From NCBI GenBank assembly GCA_963922565.1, contig CAWUIQ010000008.1, positions 39,587-103,586 on the forward strand: 64,000 nt of DNA, written 5' to 3'. The stretch is from JBCBKL01 sp963922565 (lineage in GTDB: Bacteria > Pseudomonadota > Alphaproteobacteria > Rhodobacterales > Rhodobacteraceae). Under the pieces are notes generated by a model that worked only from the letters and a program-made list of their open reading frames with translations, ran no database searches and was not told the DNA's origin. Shown in pieces: positions 17,479 through 24,863 of the stretch. Position 1 is the first letter of the stretch. Each line of letters starts with the position of its first letter. The position numbers were made by a program, and so were the translations under genes.

Positions 17479-17853
17479 TCAGAACTCCTGCGGGGGAATG
17501 CGGGCGATGCAGTTTTTGCGGAAATGTTCGGGGCGCTCGCGCCAAGGGACGAGACCGTCGGGCGTGGCGGCGTACTTTGAGACGCCCTCGACGACCATAT
17601 CGGCGTCGCGGTTTTCCATCAGGTTGCCATAGACATAGGTCCAGCGCTGCGCGCCACCGCGCACGGCGACCGAACAACCCGACGAGCAGTTGGACAGGCA
17701 TTCGACGGCTTTGAGTGTCACACCTTCGGGCATGGTGCGGTTCGCCAGTTCCGCATGGAGCGCTTCGCCGGGGCGCGTGCCGCCCTCGGGCACGTCGAGC
17801 TCGCGGCGGCATTTCACGCAGACCAGGAGTTCCACGGGTGGAAGATCGGCCAT
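17479..17853 (-). CDS. DUF1636 metal-binding (thioredoxin-like 2Fe-2S type) protein
   Basis: 124 aa protein with cysteines spaced as Cys12-x2-Cys15 and Cys52-x3-Cys56-x3-Cys60, like thioredoxin-fold ferredoxins. I start it at 17853 (MADLPPVELLVCVKC) because the family begins here and an AGGGA lies upstream. It is the first gene behind the cobalamin riboswitch and abuts cobW. DUF1636 proteins recur beside cob genes, but no biochemical role is established; electron transfer or metal handling for cobalt insertion is inference from context. Confidence 0.8.
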   Translation of the reverse strand: MADLPPVELLVCVKCRRELDVPEGGTRPGEALHAELANRTMPEGVTLKAVECLSNCSSGCSVAVRGGAQRWTYVYGNLMENRDADMVVEGVSKYAATPDGLVPWRERPEHFRKNCIARIPPQEF

Positions 17854-17950
17854 GTCATTTCCCTGTCGGGGACGGCATGGCAGATGACGGGCGGCAGATG
17901 GCCGTGGCTTCCCGACACCCGGCACACCCCGTCCGGTTTCGTCCTTCGTT

Positions 17951-18140
17951 GGCTGGCAGGTCTCCCGGCTTGCGGATCTCGGGGCTTTTGGCCTCTGCGG
18001 CTGCCCTGCCTTCCCGGCTTTTTGCCAGTGGCGTGGAGCACCCTTTCCGGTCACGGTCGCGGGGGCGGCTGCGTTTGGGCCTGAGAGGCCCGCGGCATTC
18101 CCTTTTCACCCGGGATATGCCCCGGGCACCAGTCTGACCG
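17951..18140 (-). promoter_or_regulatory. Cobalamin riboswitch upstream of the main cob operon
   Basis: On the minus strand the sequence shows GGTGAAAAGGGAATGCC, GCCGCCCCCGCGACCGTGA, CCACTGG, GGGAAGGCAGG and the closing GCCGGGAGACCTGCC, the ordered elements of a B12 aptamer. It ends about 97 nt before the DUF1636 start. It is expected to control the DUF1636-cobW-cobN-cobGHIJ transcript and perhaps cobL-cobA beyond cobK. The limits are approximate. The remaining bases between 17854 and 18229 show no gene. Confidence 0.93.
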
Positions 18141-18229
18141 TAGTGCGCCCGCCCCGATACAGAGTCAAGCGCGAACGGAATGGCGCCGTTGCGTCGGCAT
18201 TGCTAGTCTCGGCCCGCTGGGAGGTGCCC

Positions 18230-18838
18230 ATGTCGCAAAAGATCATCGTCTGGGACTTTGACGGCGTGTTGAACGCCAATATCGTGGATGGGCGTTTTGT
18301 CTGGGCCGACACGCTGCGGGATGACTGGGGTGTCGACGTAAGGGCGCTTGCGGGGCACCTGTTTCACCCCGACCGCGCGGGGCAAATCATGCGCGGGCAA
18401 GTGCATCTGCGTGACGAATTGATCGCGTGGCTCGACATAGAGGGTCATGACATCGACGGCGATGCCTTCCTGTCCTACTGGTTTGCCAAGGATGCCCGCC
18501 CTGACGCCGAAATATTGCAGCATCTGAACCGGGTGGATGCGCGGCATGTTATCGGCACCAATAACGAGAGGCGGCGGGCTGCGTATATCGAGAACCAGAT
18601 GGGTTTTGGCAGCCGGGTCGAGCAGATCTTTGCCTCGGGACGCATCGGCCACGCAAAGCCGGACCCGGAATACTTCGATCACATCGAAACGTGGAGCAGC
18701 GCGCCAGCCTCTGCGCATGTGCTGATCGATGATACAAAGCGCAACGTCGATGCCGCGCTTGGGCGGGGCTGGCAGGCGTTTCATTTTGGTGACGAGACGC
18801 GCACGAACCTGGTCGCATTTCTGGATCAGGTGACGTGA
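18230..18838 (+). CDS. HAD-superfamily hydrolase
   Basis: 202 aa cytoplasmic phosphatase-like protein. HAD motif I is DFDGV (residues 9-13), with the nucleophile Asp9 and acid/base Asp11. Motif II is in HVIGTNN near residue 104, the conserved Lys in GHAKPDPEYF near 145, and motif IV in LIDDTKRN near 165. The start at 18230 puts motif I close to the N-terminus. It is divergent from the cob operon and precedes cobO by 70 bp. The substrate is unknown. Its position invites the idea of a phosphatase step in cobalamin assembly, but this is speculative. Confidence 0.8.
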   Translation: MSQKIIVWDFDGVLNANIVDGRFVWADTLRDDWGVDVRALAGHLFHPDRAGQIMRGQVHLRDELIAWLDIEGHDIDGDAFLSYWFAKDARPDAEILQHLNRVDARHVIGTNNERRRAAYIENQMGFGSRVEQIFASGRIGHAKPDPEYFDHIETWSSAPASAHVLIDDTKRNVDAALGRGWQAFHFGDETRTNLVAFLDQVT

Positions 18839-18908
18839 TCGGGCCAAGCGCTCTGGCGCCTTTCATGAAATGATGTCACCAACAGGCCCGCAATCCCCGG
18901 AGGACCCA

Positions 18909-19520
18909 ATGGACGACGTCAACGAACGCCACAATGCCAAGATGAAAAAGATCAAGGCGGCCCGCGACAAGATGATGGAGACCAAGACCGGGGAAAAAGG
19001 CCTGATCATGGTTCATACCGGGCCGGGCAAGGGAAAGTCCTCGTCGGGTTTCGGCATGATCATGCGCTGCATTTCACACGGGATGCCCTGCGCCGTCGTT
19101 CAGTTCATCAAGGGCAACTGGGACACGGGCGAAAAGACGTTCTTGCGCGAGCGTTTTGCTGACGAATGCCGGTTTTTCGTTTCGGGAGAAGGATTTACGT
19201 GGGAAACCCAGGACCGCGAGCGGGACATTGCTGCGGCCGAGAATGGTTGGCGGATCGCCAAAGAGCAGATCTTGGACCCTGAGATCCAGTTCGTCCTGCT
19301 TGACGAAATCAACATCGCGCTGCGCTATGATTATCTCGATATCGACGAGGTGGTGGACTTTCTCCTGACCCAAAAGCCGCCCATGACCCATGTCTGCCTG
19401 ACAGGTCGCAACGCCAAGCCGGAATTGATCGAGGCCGCGGATCTGGTCACGGAGATGACGCTGGTCAAACACCCGTTCAAGGATCTGGGGGTAAAGGCGC
19501 AGAAAGGCGTGGAGTTTTGA
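18909..19520 (+). CDS. cobO: Cob(I)yrinic acid a,c-diamide adenosyltransferase
   Basis: 203 aa CobA/BtuR-type corrinoid adenosyltransferase that transfers the 5'-deoxyadenosyl group from ATP to reduced cobalt. The P-loop HTGPGKGKSSS is at about 36-46. The start at 18909 follows a GGAGG with a 6-nt spacer. The C-terminal KHPFKDLGVKAQKGVEF end matches the family. It is followed 19 bp later by the YdjM-like gene and cobQ, apparently one plus-strand transcript. Confidence 0.95.
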   Translation: MDDVNERHNAKMKKIKAARDKMMETKTGEKGLIMVHTGPGKGKSSSGFGMIMRCISHGMPCAVVQFIKGNWDTGEKTFLRERFADECRFFVSGEGFTWETQDRERDIAAAENGWRIAKEQILDPEIQFVLLDEINIALRYDYLDIDEVVDFLLTQKPPMTHVCLTGRNAKPELIEAADLVTEMTLVKHPFKDLGVKAQKGVEF

Positions 19521-19539
19521 ATGGCCGTGGGTGCCTAGC

Positions 19540-20004
19540 ATGATGGTTGGCCATCTTCCTGCAGGTTATCTGGCGTCAGTGGCAGCGCGCCATCTTGGAG
19601 TTGCCCCGGCTGTCGCAACTGGCATTCTTATCGGCGCGGTGGTTCCGGATCTTGATATGCTTTGGTTCGCACTGGTCGATGGGGGGCGCGTCCATCATCA
19701 CACCTATCTGACACATCGTCCCGCCGTTTGGGTCGCGGTAGCCGTCCTTGGTCTGGCGATCCGCTCGCGAATGGTGATTGGTATCGGCGCTGGCGGCGTG
19801 CTGCATATGATCCTTGATACTATTGTTGGTGCGATTGGTTGGGCATGGCCTATGTCCGATCAGTCAACGACGCTGGTTGTTGTCCCTGCCACGCAGCCAC
19901 ATTGGATCTTGTCCTTTCTGCTCCACTGGACATTTGCGGTGGAGCTCGCGCTTTGCACTGTTGCCTTGTTGGTCTTCCTGTCGAGGCGGCGAGTACGCGC
20001 ATGA
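19540..20004 (+). CDS. YdjM-like (DUF457) membrane-bound metal-dependent hydrolase family protein
   Basis: About 154 aa integral membrane protein. Start at 19540 (ATG) or the next codon 19543; a GTG at 19531 is less likely. Conserved polar motifs sit between hydrophobic segments: GHLPAGYL near the N-terminus, PDLDMLWF, the His cluster HHHTYLTH and HMILDTIVGAIGWAWP. These match the LexA-binding inner-membrane hydrolase family PF04307, whose substrate is unknown. Its stop overlaps the cobQ start by 4 bp (ATGA), so it is co-translated with a cobalamin gene. Confidence 0.75.
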   Translation: MMVGHLPAGYLASVAARHLGVAPAVATGILIGAVVPDLDMLWFALVDGGRVHHHTYLTHRPAVWVAVAVLGLAIRSRMVIGIGAGGVLHMILDTIVGAIGWAWPMSDQSTTLVVVPATQPHWILSFLLHWTFAVELALCTVALLVFLSRRRVRA

Positions 20005-21446
20005 CCAAAGCCCTCATGATCCAGGGCACCGGCTCCAATGTTGGCAAGTCGATGCTGGTCGCTGGTCTTTGCCGAGCCGCCAAGCGTCGGGGTCTTTCGG
20101 TCGCTCCGTTCAAGCCTCAGAACATGTCGAACAACGCCGCTGTCACCTCGGACGGGGGTGAGATTGGCAGGGCGCAGGCTCTGCAGGCGATGGCGTGCGG
20201 GTTGCAGCCCCATACCGACATGAACCCGGTCTTGCTGAAACCCGAAAGCGAGGTCGGATCGCAAGTCGTTGTTCAGGGCAAGCGGCTGACGACGGTCCGG
20301 GCCGCTGAATACGCCAGGCTGAAACCGCAGCTTCTGGATGCAGTGCTCGAGAGCTTCAACCGGCTCAACGCGGCCCATGACCTTGTCATCGTCGAAGGAG
20401 CGGGAAGCCCGGCAGAGATCAACCTGAGGGCCGGGGACATCGCCAATATGGGCTTTGCGCAGGCGGCGAACCTGCCCGTCATCCTGTGCGGCGATATTGA
20501 TCGGGGCGGTGTCATTGCGCAAATCGTCGGGACGCAAGCGGTGATCAATGCGGCAGATCGTGATCTCGTAAAAGGATTTATCATCAATAAGTTTCGCGGC
20601 GATCCTAAACTTTTTGATGAAGGCTATCAGGAAATTGAGACGCGAACCGGGTGGCCCGGCTTTGGCGTTGTCCCGTGGTTCGATGAAGCTTGGCGGCTGC
20701 CCGCCGAAGATGCGCTGGATATCCCGTCGGGCTCTCGAACTGAGGGGCTTCATATCGTCTGCCTCCGCCTCTCGCGCATCGCCAATTTCGATGACCTTGA
20801 TCCGCTGGCCCAAGAACCGGGTGTGCGCCTGACCATGCTGTCTGCGGGCCAATCGATCCCGGGGGATGCCGATGTGGTCATCATTCCGGGCAGCAAGTCC
20901 ACGCGGGGAGATCTGGCTTTCTTGCGGCGGCAGGGCTGGGACATTGATCTGACTGCCCATGTCCGTCGGGGCGGGCACGTTCTGGGGATTTGCGGCGGAT
21001 ATCAGATGCTCGGGACCCATGTCGCTGATCCAGAAGGGATCGAAGGGTCGGCGGGCGCGGATCCCGGCCTCGGCCTGCTGGATGTGCAAACGACGATGAC
21101 GGGTGACAAGCGCCTGACCGAGGTGGACGCCACGCATGTCCCAAGCGGCGCGGCGTTCAAGGGCTATGAGATCCACATCGGTCGAACCGAGGGGTCTGAC
21201 TGCGTCCGGCCCTTCGCGCGTGTCGGTGCGGCGGACGACGGCGCGATTGATCAGAGTGGCCGTGTCGCAGGCAGCTACTTGCACGGCATGTTCCGGGATG
21301 ACGGGTTCCGAAAGGCGTGGCTTGCCGGGTTCGGCGTGTCACAGTCGGTCGACTACAGCGGAACGGTCGAGCGTGTGTTGGATGGACTCGCGGACCACCT
21401 GGAGCGGCATCTCGATATCGAAGGCCTGTTGGAGCTCGCCCGGTGA
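20001..21446 (+). CDS. cobQ: Cobyric acid synthase (adenosylcobyrate synthase)
   Basis: 481 aa glutamine-dependent amidase that amidates side chains b, d, e and g of adenosylcobyrinic acid a,c-diamide. The P-loop GTGSNVGKS is at 9-17 and the glutaminase nucleophile Cys331 is in GICGGYQMLG. The start is fixed by the ATGA overlap with the preceding membrane gene and by the MIQGTGSNVGKS N-terminus. It closes the cob cluster on the plus strand and converges with the GMC locus 43 bp away. Confidence 0.95.
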   Translation: MTKALMIQGTGSNVGKSMLVAGLCRAAKRRGLSVAPFKPQNMSNNAAVTSDGGEIGRAQALQAMACGLQPHTDMNPVLLKPESEVGSQVVVQGKRLTTVRAAEYARLKPQLLDAVLESFNRLNAAHDLVIVEGAGSPAEINLRAGDIANMGFAQAANLPVILCGDIDRGGVIAQIVGTQAVINAADRDLVKGFIINKFRGDPKLFDEGYQEIETRTGWPGFGVVPWFDEAWRLPAEDALDIPSGSRTEGLHIVCLRLSRIANFDDLDPLAQEPGVRLTMLSAGQSIPGDADVVIIPGSKSTRGDLAFLRRQGWDIDLTAHVRRGGHVLGICGGYQMLGTHVADPEGIEGSAGADPGLGLLDVQTTMTGDKRLTEVDATHVPSGAAFKGYEIHIGRTEGSDCVRPFARVGAADDGAIDQSGRVAGSYLHGMFRDDGFRKAWLAGFGVSQSVDYSGTVERVLDGLADHLERHLDIEGLLELAR

Positions 21447-21489
21447 TCCAACGTCGCTGGCGTTCGTTCCACGCCCGGCGCCAGATTTG

Positions 21490-21903
21490 CTAGGCCAGCG
21501 GATAGCCCGGGATGCAGCCCACTTCGTACGGTTCCGGGAAGTTGATGTACGAGATCGGCTCGTTCGGATCGGTGCGCAACATGGCATCCGAACCAAGGAT
21601 GAAGGCCGTCAGCGCCTCTCTGCGCAGTCTTTCTGGGCCGTCCACCTGATCGACCAGCATCAGCCCGACCGCGCCGAGACGCCCGAACACCCGATGCTTA
21701 AGCGCGTTCCATTGCGGTCTGCTGGTCCGGAAATCCGCAACGAAGCGGTTCAGATCACTCTCCGACAGCCGAAGCGGGGCGAAATGGTCGCGCAATGCCG
21801 CCTTAATGAACGCGTCGGGATTGGTCAGAAAGGTGCCGAACAAAGCCCCAGCAACCGCCAGAGAGGCGCCGCCCAGCAGAGTTGATCGCCTGGTCAGTCG
21901 CAT
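21490..21903 (-). CDS. Tat-signal small subunit accompanying GMC oxidoreductase
   Basis: 137 aa protein with a twin-arginine-like leader (LTRRSTLLGG, Arg5-Arg6, then a hydrophobic stretch to about residue 27). The rest has no recognised catalytic motif; it ends with SYINFPEPYEVGCIPGYPLA. Proteins of this size and leader often form the small subunit of membrane-associated GMC dehydrogenases (gluconate 2-dehydrogenase subunit 3 type), being translocated together with the flavoprotein. It starts 5 bp after the GMC stop. The exact family is uncertain. Confidence 0.6.
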   Translation of the reverse strand: MRLTRRSTLLGGASLAVAGALFGTFLTNPDAFIKAALRDHFAPLRLSESDLNRFVADFRTSRPQWNALKHRVFGRLGAVGLMLVDQVDGPERLRREALTAFILGSDAMLRTDPNEPISYINFPEPYEVGCIPGYPLA

Positions 21904-21908
21904 TCTCT

Positions 21909-23345
21909 CTACCCCTCCACGCCGCCAAAGACCCGGTCGGCGCTGCGCAGGGACAGGGCCGCCAAGGTAAGGGTCGGATTTGATGGGGAGCCAGTCACGA
22001 AACTCGATCCCCCCAAGACAAACAGGTTGCGAACCCGGTGGTGTATGAGTTCAGGATCAACCACCGAGGTTTCCGGGTCGCGGCCCATCCGGGCGGTCCC
22101 GAGGATGTGCGCCTCGTCCGATGTGTGGTGCAGCCGGTAATCCTCGGCCGGAAGATGGGAAAAGAGCTCCTGGTAAAGGGCCTCCGCTTCGGCCAACCCG
22201 GTTTCGAGCTGCTCGCTCCGACGCTCTGTGATGGCGACGGGCCGGTCGGGATCGGATGCCGATATCTCAACGCGGTTTTCGTAAAGCGGCAGATCTTCGA
22301 AAATCAGCTTGAACCTCGCCACTTCGGACCAACGCCCGTTGTCAAGCCTGGGGCGTGCCCGGTTCCAACCTTCCAAAAGAGCGGCTGACCGGCGATCGCG
22401 GTGCGGGCCGTCATAGAACATGTAGCCCTGACCGGTAATCACCGTGCTGCCATCAAAGTTCTGGAGCCCGTCGAGATTAACCGTGGCTTCGACCGCTGCC
22501 TGCTCGTGCAAGTAATGCCCGAGCGCCGCGTCATCATAGCCGGATCGCAATAGCAGGTGCGCGTTGAAGATCGCGTTGGCGCCCAGTGCAACGATGTCGC
22601 CGCGCACCTCTTGTTCCTCGCCGTCGGTCCGGTAGCGCACGCCTTTCGCCATGTCCGCTTCGGTGATGACTTCAACGGCCATCGCATCGGTCAGAACTGT
22701 CACGCGGCTATCCGAATAGACATGGTCGAAGCCGTTGGAGATCGTGAACTTGGCGTCAACCGGGCAAAGCGAGCAAAGCGCGTTGGCGCAACATGCCGAA
22801 CGAGAGGCCGTACCGCTGCGGGATCGCGCGGTGGCCTGAGCCACGTAAAGATCCCCATACGCATCGGCAAGGCGGCGATCCACGGCGGAAAACGCGTGCG
22901 CCTCGTCGGGATATGGCGCGTCCATGGGATAGGGTGGATTGGCCGGACCCGAGATCGCCATCACCTCTTCGGCCTGGGTATAGTAGGGGGCCAGATCCTC
23001 ATAGCTGATGGGCCAATCATCGGCGACGCCGTAGAGGCTTTGCATCTGGAAATCGGATGGCAGGAACCGCGGGGTGCACCCCCACCAGCAATTCGAGCCG
23101 CCGCCGAACCCGACCGAAAACCTCCATTGCTTTCGCACCGCACCGGCGAGATCGATCAGGTTGGTGTCGTAAAGCGGACGCTTGGGCAGGGCGGCAATCT
23201 GCGCCTCGCGGTCCATGAGCGGACCGCGCTCAAGCACAAGAACCCGCGCGTCCGGCCCAGCGTGGCGAAGGTACCGGTCCACAAAGAACGACGTCGCAAA
23301 ACCAGAGCCGACCGCGATAAGCGAATATGTCTCGGTGTGTTTCAA
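21909..23345 (-). CDS. GMC-family FAD-dependent oxidoreductase
   Basis: 478 aa flavoprotein. The N-terminal dinucleotide site is GSGFATSFFVDRYL with the acidic end LVLERG near residue 39. The catalytic pair of the C-terminal domain is visible as His413 in HILGTARMG and Asn456 in SPSNPTLTLAALSLRSAD. Family members oxidise alcohols or sugars and pass electrons to a partner. It has no leader of its own; the adjacent Tat-type small protein may carry it across the membrane. The gene starts 15 bp after the HTTM gene stop. Confidence 0.85.
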   Translation of the reverse strand: MKHTETYSLIAVGSGFATSFFVDRYLRHAGPDARVLVLERGPLMDREAQIAALPKRPLYDTNLIDLAGAVRKQWRFSVGFGGGSNCWWGCTPRFLPSDFQMQSLYGVADDWPISYEDLAPYYTQAEEVMAISGPANPPYPMDAPYPDEAHAFSAVDRRLADAYGDLYVAQATARSRSGTASRSACCANALCSLCPVDAKFTISNGFDHVYSDSRVTVLTDAMAVEVITEADMAKGVRYRTDGEEQEVRGDIVALGANAIFNAHLLLRSGYDDAALGHYLHEQAAVEATVNLDGLQNFDGSTVITGQGYMFYDGPHRDRRSAALLEGWNRARPRLDNGRWSEVARFKLIFEDLPLYENRVEISASDPDRPVAITERRSEQLETGLAEAEALYQELFSHLPAEDYRLHHTSDEAHILGTARMGRDPETSVVDPELIHHRVRNLFVLGGSSFVTGSPSNPTLTLAALSLRSADRVFGGVEG

Positions 23346-23360
23346 ATCTCGATCCCGCGC

Positions 23361-24818
23361 CTAGTGCGTGCAGACTTTTGGACGGTCGTAGTCAATGGGC
23401 TTGAACACCAGATACTTACGCAGCCAGCGTGGCGTTTCGAGATACGTGTTGTTCCAATTCGGGCCGGTCTGGGCCGGCTGGCCGTTATAGAGCACATCCA
23501 CCACCAGATCCGGTCGAGCCGAAATCATCGCGTCGAACTGGTACTTGACCCACGTGCGATCCTTGCCAACCCAGCGTTCGTTGAACGCCTCATCATTCGA
23601 CCCGACAATCTTGATCGTTTCGTTCTGATAATTTGCCGCGAACGGCAATTGGCCGGTCAGCAGGTGATTGGTCTGATTATCCTCGGTGTGAAGGTTCGAG
23701 AACATCGCGATGGACGACTCGGTCTTCAGGCCGAGATAGGGGCTTGCCCCATTCAAGAAAAACGCGATTGGGAGGATGGCAAGCCAGCGCGGGCGAATGG
23801 CGAAATCCCACATTGGATCGTTCTTTTCCCGCCACGGCGTGAATGCCAGTGCAAAGACATAGAATGTCAGCGCATAGAAAGAGAAGAACCAGACGAAACC
23901 CTCGTGGGTCGGTGCGCCGGGCCGCCAATCAGAATGCGCGAGCGCCGCAACGATCCCGGCAAAGAGGCTGAGGACCAGAACAAGCCGCCCGATGCTGTTT
24001 GCCCGCTCTTGTGAGCCGAACCAGTCAGCCGCCGCCTTTGACGCTGAATTCAGCGTCGCGGCCGGCAGGAACATCGCATACATCACCAGGACGATGGTCG
24101 AGAAATCCTTGTAGAACGCATAGCCGGTCCATCCGATAATGATGTGGAAAGGCACGCCAATCGCGATCCCGATCAGCTTGTAGCGGGGCGAGAACAGCAG
24201 GATCATCGCTGTGGCTTCGATGATGAAGGTGGCGTAGATTGCTGCGTAGCGGCCCAGCATCCAGTCCTGCAGGCCAAAGTCCCCGGCAAGCGTTACGTAT
24301 AGAACGACCGCGCAACTGACCTCCGGATGCAGGAAGTCAGCATTGATCTTGTGGTAGATACCCCAGAAATACAGAACCGCGAGCAACCAGCGCCCGGGTC
24401 CGGCAATGACCTTGAACAACTGCTCGCGCCAATCACCATCACGGTCGCGCAGGTATGACAGCCCGGCAACTGCCGCTCCGATCAGGATGACCACCGCGAC
24501 AAAGAACGCGGTGGTCTGGTTGTTGGACGCCACCGGCGAACGCTCGAAATACGATACCGCGTAGACCAGGCTGTTCAGCAGCATGATCGGCCAGAACCGC
24601 GGCGCGACGATGCCCAGACAGCACAGGCCCAAGAGGACGTAGAGAACCGGTTCGCTTGATGGCCAGGCGAACCGATCATCCAGGGCAAAACCCCACATCA
24701 TCAAGAAATAGAGCGACGTGAGGAGTGTCAGAAGGCCCAGACCGTCAAGCGGTTTGGCTGCAAGATAACTCTGCAGGTCGACGCGGCCTTTGTCGAAATC
24801 AATCAATCGAGCGGTCAT
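23361..24818 (-). CDS. HTTM (vitamin K-dependent gamma-carboxylase-like) membrane protein
   Basis: 485 aa protein with roughly eight to ten hydrophobic segments. The core HTTM pattern is present: FWGIYHKINADFLHPEVSCA, then a later GLKTESSIAMFSNLHTE stretch near residue 370, and a soluble C-terminal tail of about 110 residues ending KVCTH. HTTM proteins are related to gamma-glutamyl carboxylase, but bacterial members are largely uncharacterised. HTTM genes often pair with DCC (DUF393) proteins; a DCC gene indeed lies at 28978 on the other strand. It sits between the giant LamG/GSDH gene and the GMC gene, probably in one operon. Confidence 0.75.
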   Translation of the reverse strand: MTARLIDFDKGRVDLQSYLAAKPLDGLGLLTLLTSLYFLMMWGFALDDRFAWPSSEPVLYVLLGLCCLGIVAPRFWPIMLLNSLVYAVSYFERSPVASNNQTTAFFVAVVILIGAAVAGLSYLRDRDGDWREQLFKVIAGPGRWLLAVLYFWGIYHKINADFLHPEVSCAVVLYVTLAGDFGLQDWMLGRYAAIYATFIIEATAMILLFSPRYKLIGIAIGVPFHIIIGWTGYAFYKDFSTIVLVMYAMFLPAATLNSASKAAADWFGSQERANSIGRLVLVLSLFAGIVAALAHSDWRPGAPTHEGFVWFFSFYALTFYVFALAFTPWREKNDPMWDFAIRPRWLAILPIAFFLNGASPYLGLKTESSIAMFSNLHTEDNQTNHLLTGQLPFAANYQNETIKIVGSNDEAFNERWVGKDRTWVKYQFDAMISARPDLVVDVLYNGQPAQTGPNWNNTYLETPRWLRKYLVFKPIDYDRPKVCTH

Positions 24819-24863
24819 AACGTGCCTCCAACAAAAAAGAGCAACTGGCCAACCGGCGGGACG

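Noticed and set aside
19860..21284. 474-codon open frame antisense to cobQ
   Set aside because: cobQ has P-loop and glutaminase motifs in the expected places; the mirror frame has none.
22557..24014. 485-codon open frame antisense to the GMC and HTTM genes
   Set aside because: Product is rich in Arg, His and Ile without any motif, and it crosses the junction of two real genes.
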